Source of the DNA: QVMG01 sp032073245
GTDB lineage: Bacteria > Bacteroidota > Bacteroidia > Bacteroidales > Tannerellaceae
Direction of reading: 5' to 3'
Length of the DNA stretch: 64,000 bases
Assembly: GCA_032073245.1 (NCBI GenBank)
Contig: DAMANX010000004.1
Location: 1 to 64,000, forward strand
Below are positions 49,706 to 59,259 of this stretch, piece by piece; positions within the stretch are counted from its first letter, which is position 1; each line of letters opens with the position of its first letter. The notes under the pieces were generated by a model. It did no database searches. It was given only the letters and a program-made list of their open reading frames with translations, and had not been told where the DNA came from. The translations under genes were made by a program, and so were the position numbers.

Positions 49706-49721
49706 GACAAAAGAGAGGAAT

Positions 49722-50603
49722 ATGAAACAAAAAAACTTATCCGAAGACGACCTGGACGAACTGCTCACCCATTTGTCCGAATCCATCAAAGGCCCTACGG
49801 GAAAATACACCGCCGGAGAAACCTACCCGGACCTAAGGAAAAAGATATTTCCAGAAACAACCCGGCGCTTCCCATTATTCAGATATGCAGCAGCAGCCTC
49901 CATCGTCCTGCTGGTTTCCCTGTCCGCCTATTTCTATATGGAAAGCCGGCCCGAGATGATACTGGCCACCACGACCGACCATTTGCAGGAAGTAACCCTG
50001 CCGGACGGAAGCCGCGTAACATTGAGCCATTACAGCCGTTTGGAATACCCGTCGAAGTTCGGCAAAGAAAAGCGCAACGTGACACTATCAGGCGAAGGCT
50101 ATTTCGATGTCGCCCGAAACACTTCCCACCCCTTTATAGTGAATGCCGGTGAAGTGAATATAGAAGTACTCGGCACACAGTTCAATGTACAGTCCTATCC
50201 TGGCGATACGTATGTGAAGACTACCCTTCTGGAAGGCTCGGTAGCCGTAAGCAACATCCTGAACGACAACACCGCCATCCTGCAACCCAACGAATCCGCC
50301 ATTTTCAGCAATGAAACCGGAAGTCTCGATAAAAGAACGGAGACGGCAGCGGTGGATGAAATATCCTGGCGAGAAGGCAAACTCATCTTCAACGATAAGA
50401 CCTTACAGGAAATTACGGAAAACCTATCCAACTACTTCAACCGCAAGATAGAGATAAACAGCCAGCCCCTGAAAACATACAAGCTCACCGCCTGGTTTGA
50501 ACACGGCGAAACCATAGAAGAAATATTAAACGTCCTCCAACCCGCAGCTGGTTTCAACTGGCACGACGAGAACGGCACAATAACAATAACCTCTCTACAT
50601 TAA
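49722..50603 (+). CDS. FecR-family anti-sigma factor, second locus
   Basis: This 293-residue protein has an N-terminal cytoplasmic part, one membrane helix at about 50-68 and a periplasmic FecR domain (VTLPDGSRVTLSHYSRLEYP, VTLSGEGYFDVARNTSHPFI, VLGTQFNVQSYPG). It ends with a DUF4974-type segment (LQEITENLSNYFNRKIEINS). It should hold and release the sigma factor encoded just upstream. The receptor gene follows after 12 bases. Confidence 0.93.
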   Translation: MKQKNLSEDDLDELLTHLSESIKGPTGKYTAGETYPDLRKKIFPETTRRFPLFRYAAAASIVLLVSLSAYFYMESRPEMILATTTDHLQEVTLPDGSRVTLSHYSRLEYPSKFGKEKRNVTLSGEGYFDVARNTSHPFIVNAGEVNIEVLGTQFNVQSYPGDTYVKTTLLEGSVAVSNILNDNTAILQPNESAIFSNETGSLDKRTETAAVDEISWREGKLIFNDKTLQEITENLSNYFNRKIEINSQPLKTYKLTAWFEHGETIEEILNVLQPAAGFNWHDENGTITITSLH

Positions 50604-50615
50604 CTACAAACACGT

Positions 50616-53255
50616 ATGAAACGAATAACTACTCTGCTATTAGCCCTTATCATCACCCATTCACTATCCGCCCAGTCCCCGGACGACAAAATCACCCTGG
50701 AGATAAAAAACGGAAGCCTCAAAGATGTGATTTCCCGGATAGAGAAACTAACGGGCTACAGGGTGGTCTACGGACAGGACGTACAACTCCGCTCACCCGT
50801 TACCGTCCGCGTAAAAGACCGGCCCATAAGCGATGTACTGAAAGAAGTATTCAAAAATCAGGGAATAGATTACGAGATACAAACCTCACACATCATCCTG
50901 AAAAAACAGTCCGCGGCAGATAAACCAGTCGCCAGGCGGCGATACACCGTCAGCGGATATATCACCGACGAAGTAAGCGGCGAAACACTTATCGGCGCCA
51001 ATATCTACACTTCACCCGGAGGAGAAGGCACTTTCGCCAATGAATACGGGTTTTACAGCCTTACCATTCCCGAAGGAAACACCGCCTTGCGTTACTCCTA
51101 TGTCGGCTATGAACCGAAAGACATGGATATCAGCCTGGACGGAAACACAGAACAAAACATAAAACTCACCCCCAACAAACAGCTGCAGGAAGTAGTCGTC
51201 TACGGAAACAAGTCCGAAACAGGCATCTTTGCCACCCAGATGGGCGCGCTGGATGTGCCGCTGGACATTATGAAATCGACCCCTTCGCTATTGGGCGAGG
51301 CCGATGTGATGAAAATCGTACAGATGATGCCCGGGGTAAAAGCCGGAACGGAAGGAAGTGCCGGAGTGTACGTAAGAGGAGGCGGAGTGGATGAAAACCT
51401 GATTCTGCTAGATGGCGTGCCCCTCTACAATGTAGACCACCTGTTCGGATTCTTTTCCGTCTTCACCCCCGAAGCCATCAAGAAAGTAAGCCTCTTCAAA
51501 GGAAGTTTCCCGGCACGGTTCGGCGGACGGTTATCGTCGGTTATCGATGTGCGCACCAACGACGGTGACATGAAAAACTATCACGGCACCATAGGAATTG
51601 GGCTATTGTTCAGCAAACTCCAGTTTGAAGGACCTATCCTGAAAGACCGTACCTCATTCAATATCTCCGCCCGCCGTTCCTATCTCGATTTGTTTGTCAA
51701 ACCCTTTATGGACGACGACCAGAAGTTCGGCTATTACTTCTACGACATCAACGCCAAGATAAACCACCGCTTCAACGACCGCAGCCGCCTGTTCATAAGC
51801 CTTTACAACGGAAAAGACAAAATGGACACCCGCTTTATGAACGGCGACAAAGACAGCTATTCATCGGAAGACGGAACCGACCTGAAATGGGGAAACCTCC
51901 TCACCGCCGCCCGCTGGAACTATCAGCTAAGCTCAAAGCTTTTCAGCAATACCACCGTGGCCTACACACACTATAAATTCAATGTCAAACAACAATTCTG
52001 GGAAAAATCCGTCGCCGGAAGATATGAAAACGATTACCACTCCGACTATTCATCAGGCATCAAAGATTTAGCCTTTAACATAGATTTCGATTATCACCCA
52101 CTGCCCAACCACCATATCAAATTCGGAGGAGGATATCTCAACCATCACTTTAAACCCGAAGTGCAAAGCTCGCGCATGAAAACCGAGGAAAACGGCGCGA
52201 AGGTAGATTCCACCTACACCAGCATGGGAGATTCGCGCACCCGGGCCCATGAAGGAAACGTATACATAGAAGACAACCTCCACATCGGCAACCGTTTCAG
52301 CGCCAATGTGGGGTTTCATTTTTCACTGTTCAACGTGGAGAATACAACCTATACATCCTTCCAGCCGCGGTTATCGGCACGCTATCAGCTGACCAACAAC
52401 GTAGCACTGAAAGCCTCCTACACGAAGATGAGCCAGTATATCCACCTTCTGTCCAGCTACACCATCACGATGCCTACCGACCTATGGGTTCCCGCCACCG
52501 ACAAAGTCAAGCCGATGCAGGCACACCAGTACTCCGTCGGAGCCTATTACACCGGATTTAAAGACCTCGAATTCTCCGTCGAAGCCTATTATAAAGATAT
52601 GCACAATGTGCTGGAATACGAAGACGGCGCCTCCTTTTTCGGTTCCTCCCACAACTGGGAGAGCAAAGTAGAAATGGGCAAAGGACGCGCGATGGGCATC
52701 GAGTTTATGGTGCAGAAGAAAGTGGGAAAAACCACCGGCTGGCTGGCCTACACCCTGGCAAAAAGCGACCGCAAATTTGCGGAAGACGGCATCAACAACG
52801 GCAAACGTTTTCCCTACCGCTACGACCGCCGTCACCATCTCAACCTCGTAGTCAACCATAAATTCTCCGAAAAAATAGACGTCGGAGCCTCCTGGGAGTT
52901 TTACACCGGAGGCACAACGACCCTGCCCGAAGAAAAGACCTACGCCATCATTCCCGGTGCGGAATACGGGTGGTTTCCCCGGGCTACGGTCAACTACATT
53001 GAAAACCGGAACAACTACCGTATGCCCTCCAGCCACCGCCTCAACCTCGGCATCAATTTCAACAAGAAAACCAAACACGGCATGCGCACATGGAACATCA
53101 GCGTCTACAACGTTTACAATGCCATGAACCCGTCTTTTATCTACCGGGCTACAAAACCAAACGAAAACGGATATGCCGGACAAGAAACAACCATTCTGAA
53201 GAAGGTAACCATCCTGCCGTTTATCCCTTCCGTATCCTACATTTATAAATTCTGA
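50616..53255 (+). CDS. TonB-dependent receptor with STN domain, second locus
   Basis: This 879-residue outer membrane receptor has a signal peptide (1-19), an STN domain (about 22-95, KITLEIKNGSLKDVISRIEK), a carboxypeptidase-like domain with a possible TonB box before the plug (GYITDEVSGETLIGANIYTS), a plug (MPGVKAGTEGSAGVYVRGGG near 243) and a barrel ending in Phe (PSVSYIYKF). The plug and barrel are of the kind paired with DUF4249 lipoproteins. The ligand is unknown. The DUF4249 gene follows after 15 bases. Confidence 0.93.
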   Translation: MKRITTLLLALIITHSLSAQSPDDKITLEIKNGSLKDVISRIEKLTGYRVVYGQDVQLRSPVTVRVKDRPISDVLKEVFKNQGIDYEIQTSHIILKKQSAADKPVARRRYTVSGYITDEVSGETLIGANIYTSPGGEGTFANEYGFYSLTIPEGNTALRYSYVGYEPKDMDISLDGNTEQNIKLTPNKQLQEVVVYGNKSETGIFATQMGALDVPLDIMKSTPSLLGEADVMKIVQMMPGVKAGTEGSAGVYVRGGGVDENLILLDGVPLYNVDHLFGFFSVFTPEAIKKVSLFKGSFPARFGGRLSSVIDVRTNDGDMKNYHGTIGIGLLFSKLQFEGPILKDRTSFNISARRSYLDLFVKPFMDDDQKFGYYFYDINAKINHRFNDRSRLFISLYNGKDKMDTRFMNGDKDSYSSEDGTDLKWGNLLTAARWNYQLSSKLFSNTTVAYTHYKFNVKQQFWEKSVAGRYENDYHSDYSSGIKDLAFNIDFDYHPLPNHHIKFGGGYLNHHFKPEVQSSRMKTEENGAKVDSTYTSMGDSRTRAHEGNVYIEDNLHIGNRFSANVGFHFSLFNVENTTYTSFQPRLSARYQLTNNVALKASYTKMSQYIHLLSSYTITMPTDLWVPATDKVKPMQAHQYSVGAYYTGFKDLEFSVEAYYKDMHNVLEYEDGASFFGSSHNWESKVEMGKGRAMGIEFMVQKKVGKTTGWLAYTLAKSDRKFAEDGINNGKRFPYRYDRRHHLNLVVNHKFSEKIDVGASWEFYTGGTTTLPEEKTYAIIPGAEYGWFPRATVNYIENRNNYRMPSSHRLNLGINFNKKTKHGMRTWNISVYNVYNAMNPSFIYRATKPNENGYAGQETTILKKVTILPFIPSVSYIYKF

Positions 53256-53270
53256 TTAAAACAACATCCT

Positions 53271-54323
53271 ATGTACAAATATATATTCATCCCGATAATC
53301 CTTTTGATAGCCGTTTCCTGCGAAAACGAAATCCCCTTCAACATCAAGGACAATCCCCCCAAACTGATTCTCAACTCAATCATCAGTGCCGACCGGGACA
53401 GCAGCGACATCATATTGGGCTACACCGGACGCGACTACGCCACCCTAGCCGACAAAGCATCCATAGACATCTACGTCAACGGCGAACTCAAAGACCATAT
53501 ATCCAAACCCTACCACATGCCCAACCCCTTTGGTGTAGAAGACATACGATATAAAACAGGCGTAAAACTAAACCCCGGCGACCTCCTGAAAGTGGAAGCC
53601 CGCACCGATGACGGCCAGCACCACGTATGGACGGAAACAACCGTCCCCCACCGGATCACAATAGAAAGAATAGACACCGCATCGTACCAGAAAGACTCAT
53701 GGTGGAATGACGTAGACAAATTCATCCGCGTAAAAACCACCTTCACCGACAATGGCCCGCAAGTAAACTACTACCAACTATCCATCACCATCGATGCCAC
53801 GATAGAAGCAAAAAGCAAAACCACCGGAGCAGACACCATCGTCTATTTCCCCACACGGTTACCCCTTTTCATCAATGAAGATATCGTACTCACCGACGGC
53901 CGCCCCTCCATGGAAAACGACGACAACGACATCCTCCCCCCCGTCGAAAACCTATGGGGAATATTCGACAACTCCCGCATCAACGGCACCTACACCATGA
54001 CAACAGGCGTACAAATCCCCAACTACTTTTTCGAAAACGACTTCATCGTCAAACAATACCCCTACCTGGATTTTGAGCAAATCAAAAAAGCCGGCATCAA
54101 AGTCCGAATCCAACTCATGAGCATCAACACCCCCCTCTTCTTCTACCTCAAAGCCCTCAACATCTACGACTCCGTCAACTACGACAACTTCTTCAACCAA
54201 CCTGTCAAGTTTCCATCGAATATAGAAGGGGGTACGGGGGTGTTTGGTGTCTGCATTGGAGATGAGGTGGTGATTGATGCGGGGGAATATGTGCCGGAGA
54301 ATACAAGAATAGTTAATCTTTAG
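53271..54323 (+). CDS. DUF4249 lipoprotein
   Basis: This 350-residue lipoprotein has lipobox IAVSC (Cys17) and the DUF4249 pattern: ENEIPFNIKDNPPKLILNSI after the Cys, repeated beta-rich segments (GDLLKVEARTDDGQHHVWTE) and a C-terminal VFGVCIGDEVVIDAGEYVPE. DUF4249 proteins regularly follow TonB receptors of FecI/FecR loci in Bacteroidota and are thought to help the receptor on the cell surface, by analogy with SusD. Third structural gene of the FecR/receptor unit. Confidence 0.9.
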   Translation: MYKYIFIPIILLIAVSCENEIPFNIKDNPPKLILNSIISADRDSSDIILGYTGRDYATLADKASIDIYVNGELKDHISKPYHMPNPFGVEDIRYKTGVKLNPGDLLKVEARTDDGQHHVWTETTVPHRITIERIDTASYQKDSWWNDVDKFIRVKTTFTDNGPQVNYYQLSITIDATIEAKSKTTGADTIVYFPTRLPLFINEDIVLTDGRPSMENDDNDILPPVENLWGIFDNSRINGTYTMTTGVQIPNYFFENDFIVKQYPYLDFEQIKKAGIKVRIQLMSINTPLFFYLKALNIYDSVNYDNFFNQPVKFPSNIEGGTGVFGVCIGDEVVIDAGEYVPENTRIVNL

Positions 54324-54326
54324 TTG

Positions 54327-54421
54327 TGCCATCAACATGGCACAATTGTGCCACAAGGGAGGCACAACAATGCCATGCCGTTGGCACAGCTGTGCCAAGC
54401 CGATGGCAAAAAGGTGGCACA
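54327..54421. repeat. Array of TGCCA/TGGCA half sites
   Basis: In about 95 bases there are nine TGCCA- or GGCA-type half sites in alternating orientation, for example GTGCCA..TGGCAC and TTGGCACAGCTGTGCCAA. It lies directly after the DUF4249 stop. Several overlapping hairpins are possible. Confidence 0.6.
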
Positions 54422-54466
54422 AGCATGATAAGATTGTTAACTACTGATTATTGTATTGGGATATTT

Positions 54467-54562
54467 GTAGAGACAGGGCTTGCCCTGTCTCTCTTTTATT
54501 CACCACACTAGAGAAAACAGGGCAAACCATCAGAAGAAAGACAGGGCAAGCCCTGTCTCTAC
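54467..54562. repeat. Dispersed GACAGGG palindrome, copies 3 and 4
   Basis: Copy 3 (54467-54493) reads GAGACAGGGCTTGCCCTGTC and copy 4 (54539-54562) the reverse orientation, with a degenerate piece (AACAGGGCAAACC) between them. They fill the gap between the DUF4249 gene and the minus-strand VOC gene. Confidence 0.85.
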
Positions 54563-54599
54563 ATGAGATTCGTAATTTAGTTATTAGGAATGAAGACAG

Positions 54600-55028
54600 T
54601 TATTCCTGTTCCAGCACGTAATTGATCATCCAGTGTATACCGAACTTATCTGTAAGCATAGCATACAATTCCGCCCAGAATGTTTTTTGGAGGGGCATGG
54701 TGACCGTTCCGTTTTCCGAAAGTTTTTCGAACAGGTGCCGGGCTTCGGCTTCACTTTCAACGTTCAGGGTAAGGGAAAGATTGTCTCCGAAGGTTGTTTG
54801 CCAGTTTTCAGGGGAATCTGATCCCATGATATAGACTTTTTCGCTTACCGGTAGAAGAGCATGAACGATCTGGTTCATGTCTGCTTCGGCCAAATCGTCT
54901 TTGTCGGTTTCAGGCAAGTCTTTGTATCTTGAGATAAATTTCATTTTCACACTGAATACAGACTCGTAAAAGGTAAATGCTTCTTCACAATTACCATTGA
55001 AAATCAAATAGGGTTCTACATTTTTCAT
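54600..55028 (-). CDS. PhnB-like VOC protein
   Basis: This 142-residue protein is of the PhnB/3-demethylubiquinone-like VOC group: YLIFNGNCEEAFTFYESVF at 7-25 and LSLTLNVESEAEARHLFEKL near 82. DKFGIHWMINYVLEQE closes the domain. These proteins are common in Bacteroidota and mostly without known substrate. It is followed on the same strand by a promoter-distal gap and preceded by another VOC gene 27 bases upstream, so the two may form a unit. Confidence 0.85.
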   Translation of the reverse strand: MKNVEPYLIFNGNCEEAFTFYESVFSVKMKFISRYKDLPETDKDDLAEADMNQIVHALLPVSEKVYIMGSDSPENWQTTFGDNLSLTLNVESEAEARHLFEKLSENGTVTMPLQKTFWAELYAMLTDKFGIHWMINYVLEQE

Positions 55029-55055
55029 TGTTGTTGTTTTTGGTCGTTACGTATA

Positions 55056-55460
55056 TTAAGGCTGTATGGACTTCATATCCATATAGAATATTTCCCACAA
55101 ATGGGCGTCGGGGTCTTCGAAACGTATGCCGTACATTTCTACCGGTTCGGTGAATCTGTCTACGATTTTCCCTCCAGCTTCTTCTACTTTGGCAGCCTGA
55201 GTGTCAACATCTTCTTTACTGTCGGCTGCTAAAGCAACGATAACTTCGGGTGATTTTTCAGCATGTCCAATAGGTTTCTTTGTAAATGACTGGAAAAATG
55301 TTTCGGTCAGCAACATTACTGATGTTTTATCGTTTACGATCATCATTGCAGCTTTATCGTTAGTGAACCCTCTATTAATGCCGAATCCGATCTTCGTATA
55401 GAACTCTATCGAATATTCGAGGTTCTTAACCGGGAGATTTATAAATACTTCTTTGTTCAT
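55056..55460 (-). CDS. VOC-family glyoxalase-like protein
   Basis: This 134-residue protein has the VOC fold: FINLPVKNLEYSIEFYTKIG at 6-25, the middle segment VIVALAADSKEDVDTQAAKV and the closing block YGIRFEDPDAHLWEIFYMDM with the conserved Glu. It resembles predicted lactoylglutathione lyases of Bacteroidota. The substrate is unknown. It lies 27 bases before the PhnB-like gene on the same strand. Confidence 0.86.
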   Translation of the reverse strand: MNKEVFINLPVKNLEYSIEFYTKIGFGINRGFTNDKAAMMIVNDKTSVMLLTETFFQSFTKKPIGHAEKSPEVIVALAADSKEDVDTQAAKVEEAGGKIVDRFTEPVEMYGIRFEDPDAHLWEIFYMDMKSIQP

Positions 55461-55639
55461 AGTTGAATAGTTTTTGTTTATTTAGTTGGAACATATATTG
55501 CCTGCTGTTGGTTTTAGGGTTTGTATTAAATAGTATTTATCTGATACTTATCTGCATCGGGTTCAGCCGACATTAGCGTTCGCCAGAAACTTTTGACTCT
55601 GCTCCATCAGAATTGCCGCCTTTTTTTGTAACTTGCACT

Positions 55640-55854
55640 ATGGTAATACTTATTGCAGGTGGGTCGCACACAGGAAAAACGCTTATGGCACAAAAAATAT
55701 ACAATTTGTCTGTCTAATATTTAGTATCCCCTATATCGAACATCATTACCAAAGCATAATAGACCAGGCGGATACAATTGAGAAGAGACTCGACAACTAT
55801 ATTTCGAAAGAGGTTCTGATTCATCACCTGACAATATCAGGAGACTGTCTTTAA
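55640..55854 (+). pseudogene. Remnant of a P-loop kinase-like gene
   Basis: The first 25 codons read MVILIAGGSHTGKTLMAQKI, a Walker A motif (GGSHTGKT), and then stop. Another frame continues with YIEHHYQSIIDQADTIEKRL to a stop at 55854, which resembles the C-terminal end of short Bacteroidota P-loop kinases. The central part, about 100 codons, is missing. Confidence 0.65.
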
Positions 55855-55873
55855 GAAGCACATCACCTGAAGT

Positions 55874-56380
55874 TTACCAATTTTTCATATTACTACCGTT
55901 AAACAATTCGTTACTTTTTTCCGTTTTGGGTACATCCAGCCAAGGTGTAACAAGGTAGGTCATTCCGGCTGCTTTATGTGCTGCGATTGCCTGATCCCAC
56001 CATTTCAATGATTCGGTGAAATCACCTGATGCCAGTTCATCATCTGTCAATGGTTTGGTACAATGCGATGACAGCACTTTCAATCCGGCAGCTTCCACGT
56101 CTTTTTTAAACTCCTCGGGTGCACGGTTGTAGAATTTACCTTCATTATAGCCAGCCGCTTCCACAGCAGTGTATCCCATCTGTGAAAGCTCTTTCAAGAT
56201 AGCTGCATAATCATTTTCATAACCGCCAGTCTGCCCTACATAACTACCGATACGATCTCTTACCGAATATAACTGAATAGCTATATCCTTTTTTTGATTT
56301 GACTTTTTCTGTGCCGTTGCCATTTCGGGTACCAATAAGATACAAGCTGAAATAGCCATAATAGTTAATCTACTTTTCAT
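55874..56380 (-). pseudogene. Truncated sugar phosphate isomerase/epimerase
   Basis: This 168-residue product starts with a signal peptide (MKSRLTIMAISACILLVPEM) and the N-terminal half of a xylose-isomerase-like TIM barrel: IAIQLYSVRDRIGSYVG, ILKELSQMGYTAVEAAGY, AGLKVLSSHCTKPL and GMTYLVTPWLDVPKT. Full members have about 290 residues, so the metal-binding C-terminal half is missing. The last 15 residues (EKSNELFNGSNMKNW) look unrelated. A stable inactive fragment or a pseudogene is likely. Confidence 0.78.
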
Positions 56381-56774
56381 GATACTAATTGTTATTTAAG
56401 TTTTACTTTTCCCATTGAAAATTGTGGGAGTTGAAATCAAGTGATATCCTTTCAGGACAAATCTAAAGTGAAATGATATACGTTTTGAAAACTAAAGGTT
56501 ATTTTGTTGAGCATTAAAACATTATACAACTAACAATCAGTATTATACCATACTAATCCAATAAGAAAATGTAGATGAAATAACAAGAGTCCGAGATAAA
56601 GAATGTTTCAAAATGAAAACAATTTGAAGATTTTTTTCAACACAGAGACACAGAGCACACGGAGATTTATATATTAAAATCAAATAAAAAACTCTGTGTG
56701 CTCTGTGTCTCTGTGTTGAAAATTTATATTCAAATCTACCAATACATGAAATATATAGAAAAGAGTAAAGCACC
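56381..56774. other. Gene-free spacer with long inverted repeat
   Basis: No gene is seen. The main feature is the perfect inverted repeat at 56634-56722. The rest is A/T-rich and probably holds the promoter of the truncated isomerase gene. Confidence 0.5.
56634..56722. repeat. Perfect 27-bp inverted repeat
   Basis: The left arm (56634-56660) contains CAACACAGAGACACAGAGCA. The right arm (56696-56722) is its exact reverse complement, with a 35-base A/T-rich loop. It lies 53 bases past the DUF6377 gene stop and may serve as its terminator. Confidence 0.85.
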
Positions 56775-58445
56775 TTAGTTTTTCTTCGCTTTGATGGTTC
56801 CGATTTTCATTACCAGCTGTTCGAAATCATCTCGGTTCCCCCCTGCCCTATTCCTCATTTTGGTGCGGTAATTATAGATGGTACTCATCGAGCATCGCAG
56901 GAAACCGGCTATTTTTACACTGTCTGTAATTCCAAGCCGCAATAAAGCATAAATACGGAGCTCCCTGTTTAATAGATCTTCTGATTTGAGGGTAATCTGT
57001 TCATCCTTTGCTAGCAAATCATTGAAATCACTAACAAAAGTAGGATACAAACTCAAAAAGACCATATCGAAATGTCTATATAAGTCTTCCAATTCGTTCT
57101 CTACTGCAGCCGTGGATTTCAACCGTTTTATCAAATCTTCAAATTGCCTGTTAATTCCAAGTTTATAAAGGGATTTCCTGTAATCTTCCATTTTGTCTAT
57201 ATAGGCAGAGCAGAGATTAAAAAACTGTGCAATATATTGCTCCTTAATATGGTTAGACTCCCATAATTCAATATTCCTTTCATTGAGCAAAGCATTGGTT
57301 CCATTTATCTTTTCATTGAGTACGACCAGCTTTTCATTTGTTCCGGATAATTGTTCTTTTATTCCGGATAACTTTTTCATTTGCTTATATATATAAACAA
57401 CTAAAAGGATTAGGAATACGGAAAGTATGCTTATCAATATAAGATAAGTCTTTAACTGGCTGTTTGTTTTTGCTTCTTTTGCCTGATACGAAGAATTGAT
57501 AATGGAATAAAATTCAGACATCTCAGCTGTTCTAAACTGTACACCCGAAAATACTGCGTCTTCAATTGCGGACTGGGTGTATTTGAAAGCTTTTGAAATA
57601 TCGCCGTCTTCGTAGTAAATAAGCGCCAATCGCTGAAAAGAAGCATTTTCTTTGATGGAATTTTTAATATCCGCAATGGCAGACATTGTATAATATTTCT
57701 TTTCCAGCTCAGGATTACCTTTTATTCCGTTGATCACTCCAAGATAGTGAGTTATTAAAGCATATTCGGGGCTATCAATATCTTCCGTATCCAATAACTG
57801 GAACAATAATTCCGATGCTTTCTCCGTATTTCGTTCCATGATGTATTTATGGGCAGTATTGATTTTGTAAGGAAAAGAGGAAGGCTCTAATACACTTAAC
57901 AACGAATCCCGGTACACCTCGACCTTACTATATGTACTCTGATTACTTACCGCTCCATAATGCTCATAAAAACGGAAATATGTTTCATAATAGTCGGGTA
58001 ATAATTCCGGAGGGATAGTATGGGAATCAAGACTTTTAAGTATTTTTTCAGACTCAAGAAGCTTCCCGGAATAGGAATAGGCACTGGCAAGATTTATATT
58101 TGACTTATATGTAAGAATTTCATCATTTTGTATTTCAGCTATCTGTCTGTTCCTTTCCGCATAATGTATAGCGGAATCAAGCTTAAACTTCTTGTATTCA
58201 TTATATAATTTCAAGTTTATCTCATACTCGTATTCCAAAGAGGAACCTTTCTTTCCCAATAGATTCTTCAAACTGGCGATTTCTTTTTCTTTCTGTTCTG
58301 TGAACTGCTCTTTATGGTCGATTATATGATTCAAATAAGCGGACATAGATTTTAAGTTATCTTTTCCATAAACTGATACGGAAAAAACAAGAAGAATAAG
58401 CGGAATAAGACAACGTACATGACGTTTGATTCTTTTATTTTTCAT
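56775..58445 (-). CDS. DUF6377-like regulator with TPR repeats
   Basis: This 556-residue protein has a signal sequence (about 10-27), a periplasmic helical TPR-like region (LDSAIHYAERNRQIAEIQND; DISKAFKYTQSAIEDA), a membrane helix near 333-352, a coiled coil and a cytoplasmic C-terminus. There, LLRLGITDSVKIAGFLRCSM plus STIYNYRTKMRNRA resembles the DNA-binding end of DUF6377 proteins. It looks like a one-component membrane-spanning sensor and regulator. It is transcribed away from the Crp/Fnr gene (143-base gap). Confidence 0.85.
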   Translation of the reverse strand: MKNKRIKRHVRCLIPLILLVFSVSVYGKDNLKSMSAYLNHIIDHKEQFTEQKEKEIASLKNLLGKKGSSLEYEYEINLKLYNEYKKFKLDSAIHYAERNRQIAEIQNDEILTYKSNINLASAYSYSGKLLESEKILKSLDSHTIPPELLPDYYETYFRFYEHYGAVSNQSTYSKVEVYRDSLLSVLEPSSFPYKINTAHKYIMERNTEKASELLFQLLDTEDIDSPEYALITHYLGVINGIKGNPELEKKYYTMSAIADIKNSIKENASFQRLALIYYEDGDISKAFKYTQSAIEDAVFSGVQFRTAEMSEFYSIINSSYQAKEAKTNSQLKTYLILISILSVFLILLVVYIYKQMKKLSGIKEQLSGTNEKLVVLNEKINGTNALLNERNIELWESNHIKEQYIAQFFNLCSAYIDKMEDYRKSLYKLGINRQFEDLIKRLKSTAAVENELEDLYRHFDMVFLSLYPTFVSDFNDLLAKDEQITLKSEDLLNRELRIYALLRLGITDSVKIAGFLRCSMSTIYNYRTKMRNRAGGNRDDFEQLVMKIGTIKAKKN

Positions 58446-58588
58446 GGCCCAGTGAACAACCCTACTTTACATTCCTATTGATTGCGGAAATACAAATATA
58501 TCTTATTATTTTTTGATGGGGAAATGATATTCGTCAATTTCAGGTATAAAATCATTATATTTGAATCAGATTACATAAAAGTTGTGAT

Positions 58589-59170
58589 ATGACGGGAATT
58601 GCAGAAATGCTCTCTAAGAATTACGAAGTACATTTATCGGACGAATCGACAGCTCGGTTGAACGATGTACTTGTACAAAAAGAATACCGTAAAGATGAGA
58701 TTATTCTGCATCAGGGTGAGATATGCAGGGATGTATATATTATCGGACAGGGAATGGCAAGACAGTTTTATTACAAAGACGGCCGCGACATCACTGAACA
58801 TTTTTCGTGTGAAAACGAAGTAGTATTCTGTATCGAGACATTATTTTTGAAAGAGCCGACCAAGCTAATAATGGAGACTGTCGAACCGTCTGTTATCTAT
58901 CATTTGAATTACGAAAAATTTCAACACCTCTGCGACAGCTACACAGATATCAATCAATTATACCGCCGTATTTTTGAACTCGACCTAGTTGTTTCTCAAC
59001 GCAAGGCCGATTCCTGGCGCTTCGAGAGCTCACGAGAGCGTTACGAACGTTTCTGCAAAGAATATCCTGAGGCTAACAAGCGAGCTTCAATTGCACATAT
59101 TGCTACTTATTTATTGATGACTCCCGAGACTTTGAGCAGGGTACGTGCAGGAATAACGTCCAAAATTTAG
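58589..59170 (+). CDS. Crp/Fnr-family transcription regulator
   Basis: This 193-residue protein has a cyclic-nucleotide-binding-type beta barrel (YRKDEIILHQGEICRDVYII at 33-52; GQGMARQFYYKDGRDITEHF) and a C-terminal helical part with ASIAHIATYLLMTPETLSRV, the HTH recognition segment. It is of the short Bacteroidota type that lacks most cAMP-contact residues, so cAMP control is doubtful. It precedes the permease genes by 89 bases. Confidence 0.9.
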   Translation: MTGIAEMLSKNYEVHLSDESTARLNDVLVQKEYRKDEIILHQGEICRDVYIIGQGMARQFYYKDGRDITEHFSCENEVVFCIETLFLKEPTKLIMETVEPSVIYHLNYEKFQHLCDSYTDINQLYRRIFELDLVVSQRKADSWRFESSRERYERFCKEYPEANKRASIAHIATYLLMTPETLSRVRAGITSKI

Positions 59171-59259
59171 ACAATTTACCACTTATTATTTCAAAGGAAG
59201 ATTATTTTGTTGGTAAGCAGAGAGAGACAGGTTAGATTTGAAAAAACAACAAAAGCATC

